NCBI GenBank assembly: GCA_947561395.2
Contig: OX387185.1
Span: forward strand, 46,448,602-46,512,601
Direction: 5' to 3'
DNA: 64,000 bases
DNA from: Buxus sempervirens
Lineage: Eukaryota; Streptophyta; Magnoliopsida; Buxales; Buxaceae
Shown here: piece by piece, positions 1-13,800 of the stretch
Layout: every line of letters starts with the position of its first letter
How positions within the stretch are numbered: position 1 is the stretch's first letter
Notes under the pieces: model-generated
The model's database searches: none
What the model saw: only the letters and a program-made list of their open reading frames with translations
What the model was told of the DNA's origin: nothing
Made by a program: the position numbers and the translations under genes

Positions 1-590
1 TAACCTAAACCACACCTCAGCACAAAGTTGCAGCCCTAGCTAAATTTGAATTGCCACCAACAAGTTTTTGGCAATACCAAATCCTAAATATTAGAGGCGG
101 TTCATGTTATGATAGTGAAAGGGCAAATGTTTTTTTAATGGTTGTAAATGTTGTGTGGGGCCCACTCGAAAAAATTATGATCATAAAATGCTCCACATGA
201 CAAAATCTCACTGTCAAAGCAGAAAGCAATACAGTAAAGTATTGCAGAGGATTTCAATCCCTTTTGTACAGATGGACTATTCAACAAGATATTTTAAACT
301 TCATTAGCAGGTGACATGCGGTGATGCACATGTGTGATTAAAAATGAGATGAGTAATTGTCTGGGATGTTTAAGAAGACAAATCGTTTGCACCCAATCTT
401 ATATATTAATCCGTGTGGGGGTGGCATCTGACGCGGTAGGCTCGCGTTGCTCCAGGGCTGATGTGGCAGGTTTGGCAACTTGCTTTGGTTTGGAAACCTC
501 GGGCTTACGAACCTACCGCAACTCTTGGCTCATCTGCTAAAAGTAATTTGCATTCATTTTTGTTTTTTAATAATCAACGGACCAACCTTT
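1..590. other. intergenic, nothing recognised
   Basis: No coding exon, RNA gene or terminal-repeat structure could be recognised here. Short open frames exist on the + strand but show no family motif. Confidence 0.5.
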
Positions 591-591
591 A

Positions 592-950
592 TTAAGAAAC
601 ATAACGCACCGAGCTCTGCCCCCTCGCATCATCTAACAGAAACAGAGAGAGAAAAGGGGGAGGACGCAGCCAAACACAAGAGTATGAATCGAGGGCAAAG
701 TTCGCCAAACAATTGGCCACTTGATTGCCATCCTTGAAAGTATGCACAGACAAAATGCATTCAAAAGAGTTACAGAGCAGCAGTATTTGGTTTATAATGG
801 GCCTAATTCTCCATGGGGCCGATGAGGAGGGAGTTGAAAGTATGTCAATGAGAATTTTTGAGTCTCCTTCCAGAATGAGGTTGAAATCAGTCGTTTCTTT
901 TTCCATAAGCAAGCTTGCAGGGCTGAGGTGGCACGCTCACAAGGCTTCGG
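592..950 (-). mobile_element. LINE RNase H-like domain remnant
   Basis: The - strand reads an RNase H-like (RVT_3) C-terminal half: an EGDSK motif followed about 50 residues later by a GNQVANCLANFAL motif. These are the conserved acidic and Asp/Asn-rich segments of the RNase H domain found at the 3' end of many plant L1-type LINEs. No reverse transcriptase is visible upstream, so this is a short relic or an RNase H-like domesticated fragment. It is not a complete gene. Confidence 0.6.
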
Positions 951-999
951 GTTAATTCTTTGATATTAAAAACCAGTGACCCATCACCCGTGTCGCTTA

Positions 1000-1718
1000 G
1001 GCTGTGTTTGGAGCCTTGGATTTGGGGAGAAAAGAAAAGAAAGCTAAAAAAGAAAAGAAAAGAAAAATACTTATTTTCTTTTCTTTTCTGATGTTTGGAT
1101 GAGAGGAGAAATGAAAAGAAAAGAAAATATATTTTAATAATATGATGGGTTGGGGTGGTGGGCGGTGGTGCCAGATGGCGGTGGGTGGTAGTGGCAGTTG
1201 GTGGTAGCAAGTGATAGTGGGTGGTGGTGGCGGCGGTTAGTGGTGGTGGTGGTGGCAGCTGGTTGGTGCTGGGTGGTGATGGGTGGTGGTGGCGGCTAGT
1301 GGTGGTGGTGGTGGTGGTAGGTGGTGGGTTGTGTGGTGGTGGTGGCGGGCAACAGTGGGTGGTGATGGTGGCAGTGACTAGTGGTGGTGGTGGCGGCTGG
1401 TCAGTGGTGGTGGGTGGTGGTGGCGGCTAGTGGTGGTAGTGGTGGGTGGTGATTGGCAATGGTGGGTGGTTGTAGTAGTAGTGGATGGTGCTAGTGATGG
1501 GATAGGTAGGCGGTGTAAATAGTGATAAGTGATAGTGAATTTTCATTTCTTTCAAAATTCCTACGTTTTTTGAGAGAAAATTTTTTATATTGGAGAGAAA
1601 GATGGAGAGAAAATTTGGAGAAAAAATCTCATTTTTCTTCATCTAAACCAAACAAGAAAAAAGAAAATGTTTGCATTTTCTTTTCTTTTATCCCAAATCC
1701 AGGGTTCCAAGCATAGCC
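1000..1718. mobile_element. PIF/Harbinger-like MITE expanded by a GGT array
   Basis: The ends form an imperfect inverted repeat (GGCTGTGTTTGGAGCCTTGG at the left; the right end reads as its reverse complement with few differences). They are flanked by TTA at 997-999 and 1719-1721, the 3-bp target typical of PIF/Harbinger elements. The interior is an A/G-rich arm, a long GGT-rich minisatellite and a second A/G-rich arm. No transposase is present, so it is non-autonomous. Confidence 0.7.
1150..1500 (+). repeat. GGT/GGC-rich minisatellite
   Basis: This is a degenerate array of GGTGGTGGTGGC-like units interrupted by short AGT, TGA and GGCTGG variants. It lies wholly inside the Harbinger-like MITE, and its open frames on both strands are low-complexity artefacts. 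Confidence 0.85.
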
Positions 1719-1899
1719 TTAAAAAATGAAAACCCGAGAGCTTCTGGCATGGCACGTCAAATGAGACCGCGGGTCTTCGTGCTACTTTTACAATTTTTTT
1801 TTCTTTTACATTTCAGATACGATCATCTAATTATTTGAAATTAGAAATCAGTGATATTATTATAAAATAATTGAAAATGAATGCCAACGTCAAATCACA

Positions 1900-2303
1900 C
1901 GGTTCTCTTTGATTCTTAATCATACTTTTTGAAAACAATTTAGGTGTGATCATTTAATTCTTTGTAAAAACCGGTGATACTTTTAAATAATAATTGAGAA
2001 TGAGTATCATTTTAATACTCATAAAGATTTCTTAAAAAATGCCCTCAAAAAGACTTCTTAATTTCGACCATTAAAAGGATATTGACAAATAATTTGATTT
2101 ACGAGTCATTTGATTAATTTTGATCATTAAAAGGATATTGACAAATAATTTGATTTATAAGTCATTTGAGGGTATTTTTGAAAGAATAAATTGACACTCA
2201 TTCTCAATTATTTTAAAGAAAATATCACGGATTTCCAATTTTTAAGAATTAGATGATTGAATCTAGATTGTTTAAAAAAAAATCACTAAAAACCAATTTC
2301 GCT
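1900..2303. repeat. long stem-loop MITE, copy 1
   Basis: The two halves are inverted copies of each other. Each arm contains an AATAATTGAGAATGAG-like block, an AAATGCCCTCAAA block and a block near ATCATCTAATTCTT, in mirrored order. The arms are about 170 bp. A related copy lies near 57600-57900. The exact ends and the target duplication were not resolved. Confidence 0.55.
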
Positions 2304-2435
2304 GTATCAAGGGAGACGGGTGTTGGAGTTATGTGGCATGTGAAGAAAAGCTTTCATAAAATTGGTAATGCACGGAGTTATAGGTCTTGGAGTTACGTGG
2401 CATGCATGGGATTCCAAGAAATGATGCATCTCAGT

Positions 2436-3600
2436 AAAGGCAAAATCTTTCGTTATAGTCTTTTACCAACTATAATCTACTCCAGTAAAAAATTAATACC
2501 TATTTTCTTTCCATAAACCATATTGAATTGTAATTATATAATAGGAAAAAATTGGCAGTTATCATGAAAGATAATATAACTTCATTACCGTTATACAATT
2601 AAGGGTAAATTACACTTACCTCCCTTGAGGTATGATATAATTACACTTACCTCCCTTGAGGTTTCTGAAATAACACTTTCCCCCCTTGAGATTTGTGTAT
2701 GGGTCACAATAACACTCTTTCATTGAAGTTTTTGTCAAAACAGTAGTGATAGTTAGTAAAATAATTTTAACTGGACAAAATTACCCTCATTTAAGTTAAA
2801 TGATAGTTATGCCCTAGACCATTAAAATTTTTGTTCTCATTTTTATGAAGGCGAAATCTTGTCCAGTTAAAATTATTTTCTGAAATAACACTTGAGAGGA
2901 AAGTGTTATTTTAGAAACCTCAAGGGAGGTAAGTGTAATTATAGCATACCTCAAGGGAGGTAAGTGTAATTTACCCTACAAATAATTATCTTTTCCTTAT
3001 TAATTTATAATTATCCTAATTATAAATTTATAATTAAATAATATTATAAGTTAACTATCTGAAAATTTTAATTAATTAACTTCATTATATTATTAGTAAA
3101 ATATAATGAAGTTATATTTAAAATTGAATATAAATAATTAAGTTATTGTAATTAATTTTATAAAATAATTAATTTCTAATCTAAAATTAATTATTTTTTC
3201 CCTATTAATTTATAATTGTTTTAGTAAGCAGAAGCTTTCGTAAAAATCTTTTACTAACTATAATCTACTCCAATAAAAGATTAATACCTATTATCCTAAC
3301 ATAAACCATATTGAATTGTAATTATATAATAGGGAAAAATTGGCAATTATCATCAAAGGTAATATCACTTCATTACCGTTATACAATTAATTATCTTTTC
3401 CTTATTAATTTATAAGTATCTTAATTATAAATTTATAATTAAATGATATTAAAAATTAACTATCGTTAAATTTAATATAATTAATTATAATATATTATCT
3501 TAATTAATTATAATGAATTTATGTATTATTTAATTAAATTATTATAATAATATAATTAAATTTATAATCTAAAGTTATTAACGTTTTCCCTATTCACTTA
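2436..3600 (+). repeat. tandem direct duplication of an AT-rich segment, first copy interrupted by a MITE
   Basis: The segment around 2460-2602 continuing at 2986-3225 is repeated at about 3247-3600, including shared stretches such as CTATAATCTACTCCA and TTCATTACCGTTATACAATT. The first copy carries the 374-bp MITE at 2603-2976; the second copy is uninterrupted. Confidence 0.75.
2603..2976. mobile_element. Mutator-type MITE with 9-bp target duplication
   Basis: The inverted termini begin GGGTAAATTACACTTACCTC and contain the block ACTTACCTCCCTTGAGG twice in each arm. The flanks are TACAATTAA (2594-2602) and TACAAATAA (2977-2985), a 9-bp duplication with one mismatch. The uninterrupted paralogous copy at 3382-3390 has a single TACAATTAA, which confirms the insertion. 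The terminal design resembles that of the Pack-MULE at 39829-41501 (GGGAAATTTGC then repeated CCCCTGAGG blocks), so the two may be distant relatives. Confidence 0.8.
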
Positions 3601-3623
3601 TCATCATAAGAAGTCCACATGTG

Positions 3624-3654
3624 ATGCCCGTGCATTGCACAGGCTGTTCGCTAG
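3624..3654 (+). mobile_element. Helitron 3' terminus
   Basis: A short hairpin (GCCCGTGCA-TTG-CACAGGC) is followed about 10 nt later by CTAG and then a T. That is the standard plant Helitron 3' end. No convincing matching 5' TC end was found upstream, so only the terminus is claimed. Confidence 0.55.
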
Positions 3655-4019
3655 TTTTTGGTGTACCTGTGCGCAAGTGAATTGTGATTGTCGCATCCGA
3701 TTCAAATTTCAAAATGATCATTTCTCTCTCTTCAATGAATTTTACTTGAATTGAATACACCAATCCCATCCCCCCGTGCACCAATCACAAATATTCACAA
3801 TGTGTGGTTGCATGGGCGGCGGCGCGGCGCGCACGATAGATTCGGTGCAGACGATATGCGCTCGATGTTTAAAGGCTTGGCAATGGTATGGTTGGAGGGT
3901 ATTTTTCAGAAAGTACTTGAAAAATTTCATGTAATAATTTTTTTTTTGATTATTTATGCGTTTGGAGCGTTATCTAACGAACTGTTTCATACAAAAAAAT
4001 AGATTTTGACAAAAGGTAG

Positions 4020-4351
4020 CTAAACCAGGTGGGATGGAGAAGAGGACGACTTGCGTATGAAGGGAAAGATTCCACCCTTATTCGGATCGCCTCGTCTATC
4101 CTCCCCGTCGGGAAAGCTTGTTTAGGGAATTCGCTGCCGCCATTGCTCTCCAGAGACGGTTCAGGGAATATCTAGTTCCCATTTCACTGGATCTCATTCC
4201 TCCGTGGTAGACGATAAAGAAGATCCAGTAGGAAACCAAGCCTTCGAGTTTGCTTCCACATCTTTGGCTTCTCGGTTTCCTGTATAGAGGTGTTTCTTTC
4301 TTTGAAGATTGAACGCGGTGCCTCATTCCGGTGCTTTGCTTTTAACGGGAG
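4020..4351 (+). other. 5' untranslated exon of the ZCCHC8-like gene (approximate start)
   Basis: A GC-richer stretch ends at a consensus donor (GGGAG|GTAAGTGC, exon end 4351). The next acceptor, at 4817 (CATGCAG), opens the exon carrying the start codon at 4878. The transcription start is not defined. The first exon is inferred to be non-coding because no ATG-led frame joins in phase. Confidence 0.55.
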
Positions 4352-4877
4352 GTAAGTGCTATTAGTCGAAACCCTAATTTCGGAGTCTTTTGAGTTTTGT
4401 TCAATTTATTTGCTCATATGTGTGTATTTTTGCCAGCGCGCCCCCTCGTGTGTGTGTGAGGATGAGAAATTCGTAATTTCTGTTGAGTCGAGGTTGTGGC
4501 TTCTTGATGTATGCCCAGTGTGATTGACTAATTTGCATGATTTGATTCGTTGCAGCTTTTTGTTTTTCAAAGGTTACAAGAATATTGGAAGTTTGTGTGG
4601 TTTTTTTATTTACTCAATTACATATGAGTTGAACGTATGGGGATTTTACTCTCTTTATCGTGTCAAGAACGATAGACATTATATTGGTATTTCTGTTTAA
4701 TAGTTACAGTTCGCTGAGTGAAGTCCTAGATGGGTGTAAACCTATTTTCCTCATTAATATGTGTTAACAGTGGTGCTGAATTTGCGTGGTCCACTAACAA
4801 GGGTCTGTTTCATGCAGGGTATTTTTAATTGTGTGGTTTGGACTTCGCGCAACAATAAATTGTTTCTTCTTGTAAAC

Positions 4878-7800
4878 ATGGACACAGAAGATTTTATTGG
4901 CCTCTTTGAATCTAGTGGTTCTGGTGGTATCAATGAGAACTTTGAGATGCATAAATCTGATTCTCAGCCCACTGAAGTTGAGTCTCAGCACAGTTATTCT
5001 GTGATTAAAGGCGAAATCTTTAACGGGGAGAACATGGTGCAGGACAAGAGTGAAGTAAATGAAGATGGCCGACATATGCAGGGAAATTATCTTGAGATGC
5101 ATAAATCTGATTCTCAGCCCACTGAAGTTGAGTCTCAGCACAGTTATTCTGTGATTAAAGGCGAAATCTTTAACGGGGAGAACATGGTGCAGGACAAGAG
5201 TGAAGTAAATGAAGATGGCCGACATATGCAGGGAAATTATCTTGAGATGGACCTAGTCGGCAAAGAGTCTATTTCTGGTGAGAACATCAAGTTGTCTGAA
5301 GCTACTGGTATGGAAGAGAAGATGAATTCCATCGATTCTGCAGTGCCTTCAGAAAATGGTTTCTTGACTGCCCAAAATGACAGCACCATTGACAACCACA
5401 ATAGAGATGGCACCTGTATCCTGTTTTTACCTGTGATCCCTCTACGTGATTTTCTTCTTCCTTATATTTTCTTAATTAGTAGCCAAGAATGGAGCAACCA
5501 CTATCAGGCATTTAAAATTGGTTATTATTTAGCAATCTGAGTATGTAGTATTCCCTCGATGCGCCAATCGTTTATTTGATTACACAAAATGAAATGTTTT
5601 ACATTCCTGGAATCAATCTTGAAGTCAGGACTAATTTGGCATTCATTTTCACTCGGGGGGAATGAGTTCCATGAACTCATTGTAAGAATGAGTTGGGAGT
5701 AACCCACTTTTCATTCTTGTAGAGTTTATAAATATTACAAGTTTGCCACTGTTCTAACTTTAAATAACTTTTCATAAATGATAAGTTTATTCTTGTCATG
5801 TAAAGAAATCTTTATAAAAAGTTTCAAAAATATCCTTCAGAGTTTTTTAATATTACAAGTTTGCTACTGCACTTTTGCAAAATGAGTTTTCAAAATCCAA
5901 AAACTGGTTCCGGTGATTCCTCTTTTCATTGCATATTTGAGAACTCATTCCCAAATTGCAACCAACCCATTTTTTGTTATAGGAACTCATTCTAAGCCCT
6001 AGAACTTGTTCTAAGCCATGAAATGAGTTCGCAAAATGAACGCCAAATGATGCCTTGGTTATTCAACATTTTATGTTGCCATTTGGTTTGATCCATTGAG
6101 TTCATTAATCAGTCATCAGCAATGCATTCTCCCAACAAGGTTTGGCCTCATAAGGATTTACCTGTCCAACCTATTAAAAAATATCAGAGGTCAAAATGTT
6201 GAGTTCCTGTAACAGAAGAAAAGAAAGAAACTAATCCCTTTTTTCCTATTTAAGCTATTTACCTCTTAATGGCAATCCTTTCCCCCTTTTTGTTTTTCAT
6301 TAATTCTTTGGCCTTGTAATTTAAAATTCTCTTCCACAATTAAATGTGAATGTTCATTACAAACAAGATCTTAATTGTCACTTACAGTTTGTGTTTTTGA
6401 CATTGCTAAAACTGAAATGTTCTGGTTGTATGTATTGGCTGATGCATATTTGATATGAGCTGAACTATGGAAAATCTGAGTGTATTATGAATTGTTCGTT
6501 AGATTATCTTGGGATAACTCCATATTTGTTGCATGTTTTTGACTCTTTCTTAGGTTTCCAAACCCCAACGCCTCTTGAAAGTTGTTGCTCATTTCTCTTT
6601 CAAATGTTTGTATTCACAATTGCAAAATGGTTTACCGTTCCAACTTAAGGATTGCTTCCTTCATCTTATTCCTATGAACAGGGCCAAAACCTCCACACAG
6701 CCTTTCATAGTTTCTACTGTTTCTCCTAAGTAACCATTTAAGTCCCTTGATATGGACATTTTCTCTCTAATTTGAATTTCTTCAATTAATGCATTCATTT
6801 TCTCCCAACAATTTTTTTTAATGTTTTCACTCAGTTCTACTTAAGAGTTCACTAACAGTAATTGTGTTAATTATCTGTCCCAGCAATATTTTGATTTGTA
6901 ACAACTATAAGTAATTCTTATAGTATCTGTAGTGCTATCTTCTAGTGCTTGGCTGGTACTGTTATTAGCCATTTCTGTCATTGACCTCTGATTGCAAGTA
7001 TTGAGTTTTTAGTCTTTCAATCTTTAACCTTACCTTTTTGCATTTGGGTCTCTGATAACTGCCTAAATCTCTTCTATTCTATTGCTTCTATCTACTCTCT
7101 TATCTTCCTTGTTGAAGTCCGAACATCCCAATTGGTTGATCCCAGCTTTCATGTGCTGGTTTCTTGAGCTCTTCCAGTTGGACATTAGGATTGTTTGTCG
7201 TTAAATGCCAAATTTTTTTAGAAATGCTTTGGTAGAGCTCAAGAGGACATTCAGGATAAAGGATGTACGAATATTTTTATTTTTATAGTGGCTTCTCAAC
7301 TTAGTACAATCATCCATTAGGGCTTGGGATTTTATAGTGACAATTGGCAGACATGTTTTCTTGTTCCATGTTTTCCATAATTTGGCATGCCAGCTATTGG
7401 CGTGAAGAGAGCTCGAGTGACTTATGATGAAGAGAGACCATTGGTGCATGTCATATATAATTCTTTAACAAGGTCAGGAGGGACTAATTTTTGTATTCTT
7501 AATAAATCAATGGCATATGTTTTGTTGCCTACACAAGATGTAATTTCGTAGAATCTGTTTTTTATATTTAACCATGGTAGGTGGATCATTTGTTTACACA
7601 TGTTGTGATGTTCCTTCCAGAGACAGTAAGAAGAAGCTTGGTGAACTCTTACAGCAGTGGTCGGAGTGGCATGCTCGGCAGAATTCTTCACCAAAAGTGG
7701 GCCTCATTTTCTTTTTCTTTAAATCAGATGATACGGCCTTTTGGCTTTATTTACTAGTTTGTTCAAATTCTTTTTAGACCAAAAAAAAGAAAAAAGGAAA

Positions 7801-10800
7801 TAATAACAATATTTTATGTGTTTTCTCTTGATATGTTGAGATAAATCAGTTTGCAGTAATAATAGATGTCTCTGTTTTGGCTGGTATCCATCCAGCATCC
7901 AGCTGTGGATTCTGATTTTTTGAAACTGTGTGGAAAAAGTAACTCAATTTTTTCACTTTTAGATTGCTGGCCTTTTATTTTTTGCATGATGTATCTTTTG
8001 CTTGTCCACCCCTTTTGAGACCCTGCTTTGTTGGGAGCCACACTGAGTTATGGTCTTTATATATCTGAGTGTATTATATAAGTAAAATCATTTTCTTAGC
8101 CGTGATAGTTTCTTTAATTAGTTACATAGTTACTGACACATTTCTGACATTCATTTCAGGACACAAATGAAGTATTGGAATCTGGGGAAGAAACTTACTT
8201 TCCTGCATTAAATATTGGTTTGGAGAAGACCACTGTGGTACTGGTCCTTCATTCTGTGTATATATATTCATGCATTCATGTATTCAAATTATGGTTTAGA
8301 CGAGTTTATCAATTGTATGATTGAGGGAAACATCTATGACCATAGTTAATTTTGGGCCCTAGCACATAATTCTTTGTTAGTTCTTATATTGTTTCTTTAG
8401 GAATATCACGTAGTGTGATGTCAAAATCCTTGGAAGCCACTTTGCATAAAAATTCAAAAGCTTAGGTCTGTTGCTAGTCTTTGCCTCTATGGGGACCTCG
8501 CTTTGAAAGGACCCACACTGTGTTATGGCTGTTTATGATCCTGTTCTTTTTTTTATCTTTTTATAATTCTCTTCTGTTTATGTTTATGTTTTTTTTTTTG
8601 GAATTGATAACATTGAATACTTATTAAAAAGATAAATGCAGACTGAATACAAGAATATGGCAACTAATACAAGAAGAAGAAAAGAAGTGTTTGATGTAAC
8701 ATTGAAAATATTGAACAATAAAGACTGGTCAGAAAAACAGAAGACAGCAGCAAAAAATGAAAACTAAAGAAAAAAGGGAAGAAATGACAAGAAAGAAATC
8801 AACTCAAAGGACTACTTGATCCTCTCCACAATATCTTAAGGCGGGATGCTTGGGAACATAGAACCTCTTCAAACCTCACTCGTTATCAACTGAGTTGGAA
8901 TACTGCTGGCTGATCTTGGCACCATTGAGGAGGAGATGTTCGTTGAAGAGGCCAACCAATGGAACAATATCATAGAATGCAACAATCTTGATGAGGAAGC
9001 CAATATATCCCATGCATAAGATAACACAAAACAGTCTAAGAATCCCTTTCCATACATGGGGCATAAAAGATCAAAGAAATTGCCTCCATGATCCCATAAA
9101 CACAGACACAAAAATCTTATGTGATTCTCCTAATATTTTTGTGTATAATTGTCATATGGTACTGCTTACATAATTATGGTAATAATGAAAGCTAAATTAT
9201 TTTCTTTCTTTTTACAAAGATAAAAAGGTATTAAACTATTGATCTTGAAACTTTTCAACTTAAATAATTTGTAAATCATGCAATCTTAAATGGCATAAAT
9301 TGTTCAAGTTGAAGATTTTAATTCTACAGTGAACTCTTTGAAAATTTAGGTCTCCTAGCTTTTTGGAATTTGAATAAATAGTTTAGAAATTCATCGATGG
9401 ATCACTATAGTGGTGCATTTACACACAATGTCATGATGTACAGCTTCACTTGCGGAACAATGGTTTCTTATCCTGTGTGGAAAGGCAACTTTTATTTGGT
9501 GCTGTTATCATCCCTAACATTTTTTATTCACCATCTTGGGCTGAACTTTTTGAGAAGGTAAGGAAAAGAAACACTACTTGGTTAAGTGATCCATGATTTT
9601 GGACATAAAAAAATAGACGTTCCAAGGAGATGATGAATTCCTTATTAGGTAATTGGTCAGAGTTGTTCTTTTATTTGATATGTAGTTCTTTCTGTATGGA
9701 ATTTAACTTGATTAGACCAAATCTTGGGCTCACTCTTGGTCTTTGTGACCAAACATTTGTGATGCTTAAGTTGAATTATTTAGATGTTAATCTTGTTTTC
9801 TATCAAGTGAGGTTTTGTGGAGGAAAAAGGGCTAGTCACATCCTTGTAATCAAGTATAAATATGGTGGTAAATGAAGCCTTTCCTCAAGGGATGTCACTT
9901 ATTTTATTCATTTATTAAATTTTTCTTTCATTGAATAATTTTTTGTATACTTATATAGAAGTTATGCTTTCTGAGGGAGAACCTATGTGTGCAACCACTT
10001 GCATTTAATTACAGGTGTTGGATTTTAGAAGCATTAGTAACCACTTCTGTTAACTTGGACCCCATTGCAATAGAGTTTAACCACCAAGTCTCAAGCAGGA
10101 GTGTTCTTAGGAGTCAATAATATATGAGGATCAGTATACTCGTGAATATGGGGATTTTGAGAAGGATGCTGCATATAGAATAGTGTTTGATAGCCTAAGT
10201 AGAGAGGTGCTTCTATGGTGTGTATTGTGATCAATATGTTCAAGTAAAACTAAACAACAAATTTTATAGAACAACTACTAGGTTTGATATCATGTGTACA
10301 GTATCATGTGGAGTAATAAAGAAGCAAAATATTCCTAGAAGAATGAGTGTTTGAGTGGAAGATGTTGAAAAAGTTGTATAGAAAGACTAGGGAAGGTAAA
10401 AGTAACGAACGAACATATTTGAAAGTATACACTTGTCCAAATAGGAGATTACAGAAAGTAGGTTAATATGGTTTGGTATATGATACAAAGACCTAGGGTG
10501 GGAGTTGGGACCAAGTTACAAGAGGCTTTCACAATGAATGATTGAACAAAGCAATCGGAGACCAAAATGGACCTTGATAGGGTTGATGAAAAGTTTAAAT
10601 GCATTCGATCTCTTTAAAGATAAGTGTTTATCTAACAATCGGTATTGTTCAACAGGAGATGTAATCCCAACTAGTTAGCTTAACACATTTTGTTTTGTTT
10701 ATTGTTCTGATAATATATAATTTGTAATAACTCCCTATATTGTTATCAGACTTGTGGCCATGTTACTGTGTTAGCTGTGAGGAACTTCTTTGTAAACTTT

Positions 10801-13800
10801 GTATTACATTCAACTGTTTTAGTTTGAACACTCAGATTCTCGGTTTTGTGTATTTAAGTAGTCACTGGTGTAAGTATACTCTTTCTTTGTAATTGGCAAC
10901 TCTAGTCATTAATCATTGTGATGGTTAATGATTACATGATGTCTATACTATTATTTCATCATTTCTTTTCTTGATTGGCCTTCTTGGACACATTTCCACA
11001 GATGTGTGAGACATATAAGTTCTTTATGTCTATATAACAACAGCAGCAATGAGATACCTATCACAACTAATTTTAGCTGTAGATATTTTCCTTATTATCT
11101 TTTCCTTACCTATGTTGCCTCATTCCACACATTGTCTATTATACATGCAATAGATTTTCTCTATAGTTGGATTTCACATTTCTAGACTTGAAAGTAGATT
11201 GCAAGAATTTTTTGTTGGACAATGTTGTAAATTTTATTCTTTACGTTCTTTTTTGCATGTAAGTCTTTTTGGATGGACAACCAATCAAGGAAACAGCAAA
11301 TAGAGTACATTCAATTTGATGGTGATTCTGTACCTATGTATGATCGTGGATATGCACTGGGTTTGACTTTGGTGGACGATTCAACCAATTTAGAGAGGTA
11401 AATACTTTGCATTTGCTATATAAATTCATATTAGGCACATCTATATGATGGGCCTTTTCAAATCGGAGAACTTTCTTTCCTGCATAAATGCATGATGGTA
11501 TAGCTCAGAGACTTAGAGCTACGTAATGGGTTATTTCAGCTCAGAGATGTTCATTTGTTATGTGAAGATACTTAAAAGATATGGAACTTAGCAATAAAAT
11601 ATTAAAGAAATAATGGGATAATCAACCATATAAGTGGTTTGAATTCCCTTATTGCATTGGTGTTTCTGATAAATGAGCCTAATGTATACGAAAATATATG
11701 TTAAGGCTAGCAATAAAAGCCACTGGCTGGGGAGCTATATAAGCCAAAAAAGAAAAAAAAAGGGTTTGCAATTTACAATCGTTGTACTGACTAATTGAGG
11801 AAAAAGAACATCCTTTAGACGCCATTCAATTAAAAGTTCAATGGAATGAGGGACAAGGTTCATAATCACATCTCTCTGACCTCTTTTCTAGATGATGAAA
11901 GATCCTTCCTTTTTTTTTCAGAGGGTAAGAGTGCACATGGTGAGCACCGGTGCTCGATCCCTGATTACCTAGCCTATTTTAAAGTACATCCCTGATACAA
12001 GAGACCTACTTCAACAAGTAAAACACAGACTCAAGCTTCAAACTTGCAATGAAATCGCTAGCATACATGTTGTCCTGAACCCCATCACCAGAATATCCAA
12101 AATGTAGCTGAACGTTCTGGATAATGTCATTAAATATATATACTTCTCTATAAGGTACACAATTCTGAAGATTATACTATTCCTTGCTTTCCAAACAAAG
12201 TACACTGTTAGCAATTGACAATCCTTGATCTTGCAATTAAACTATTGCCTTTGAAGTGGGAAAGATCCTTTGATTGCTCTTAACTAAACAACTGGCCCAA
12301 AAATTATGAACTCAATTTTTTGGATTAAAAATTATGACAAATCATTAAATATATGAAAGGTGCAATTACCTGTTTTCATTATCCAAAACTAGTTTGAAAT
12401 ACCCATTGATAAATGTTTCTATAGATTCTGTGCACTAATATAATACTTAATAGAAGGAAGAAGGGAAAAGTTATACATATACTTTTTTTGAAGATCCAAA
12501 ACTAGTCTGAACTACACATTCATAAATGGATCTATCATACTTTAGTAAAATATTTTGCTGAATGAAACAATGGAAAGAAGCTACCTCAAAATGCAATCTC
12601 TCCTTTGGGGCCATCCTTTACAGTCCGCTTAAATTGTATTTTTATTCCTCTTATGCTTCACTATTTAAGAGGGGAATGCAGAGCGGCCCCCTCGTTGATG
12701 TTCATAAGTTTTGGATGTCACTTGATATGGTATGTATTGCAAATGGGAGAAATATTGCTTTGTTTGCTTTCGTGTTAATACTATTTTTTTTGTTTCGTGT
12801 AAATACTATTGATTGTTTATTACATTTCAATGATAAGTATTGTATGCTGATGGTACTGACAGAACTTGAATGATACTAGGCTGGTTGATATCCTGTTGAA
12901 GAATACTTAATATCCATGTCAACAAATGTTTTGGGCCCTGTACAAACTACTATGTATTGTGTATAGGTTCATATTGGCTGATTTGAGGAATTAGAGTCAT
13001 GTGTTAAGCTATTATATTATTCACATAATTTATTTTTTGGATTAGCCCTTGTTGAAACCAAAATGCATCAGCAGATACTTTTCAGTTTAATCCAAAACTG
13101 GAAATCATGCTATAGAATCATAAAATATTTAGTACTGTGGCTCATTTTCAACTGGACCTCTACGATGTGTACGTATATCTTAGGACCAAAAGTTTAGAAC
13201 ATACCATGGATTGTAGAATTCAAGAAATCTATATGCGTCCTATGGTAAAGCCAGAATATCTCCCCCAACATGCAATCCTTGCTTGTGTATTCTTCATTCT
13301 TCTTGCTATTCTTTGGACACTGTTGTCATTGCCGTTGCTGGTTCAATCTAAAAGTTGGGTTTAGACATTTTCATATGTTTATGTTTCATTTTTTGTTAGG
13401 ATATCATAAATTGGTTATTTAAGCTGGTGTTTTTTTTCCCACTTTTTGAAGTTGTGAATCTTATTTTCTGCTTAAATCTTCTCTTTTAATGTCGATTTTG
13501 TTATATTCAATACATTGTTGTTACCTTTTCTCGGCTTATTGCAGCAGCTTGGAGAAAGCAGATGCCTCTCGTTGTTTTAACTGTGGTTCCTACAGCCATT
13601 CATTGAAGGAGTGTCCCAAGCCTCGTGATAATGTTGCGGTGAACAATGCTCGCAAACAACATCAGTCCAAACGAAACCAAACTGCGAGTTCTCGTAACCC
13701 AACTCGATATTATCAAAATTCACCAGGTGGAAAATATGATGGCTTGAGACCAGGTGTTTTGGGTGCCGAGACGAGAGAAGTTTTGGGCCTTCGGGTAATC

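Noticed and set aside
1221-1642. Open frames encoding Gly/Val-rich (+) and His/Pro-rich (-) proteins
   Set aside because: They are translations of the GGT-rich minisatellite inside a MITE and have no family motif.
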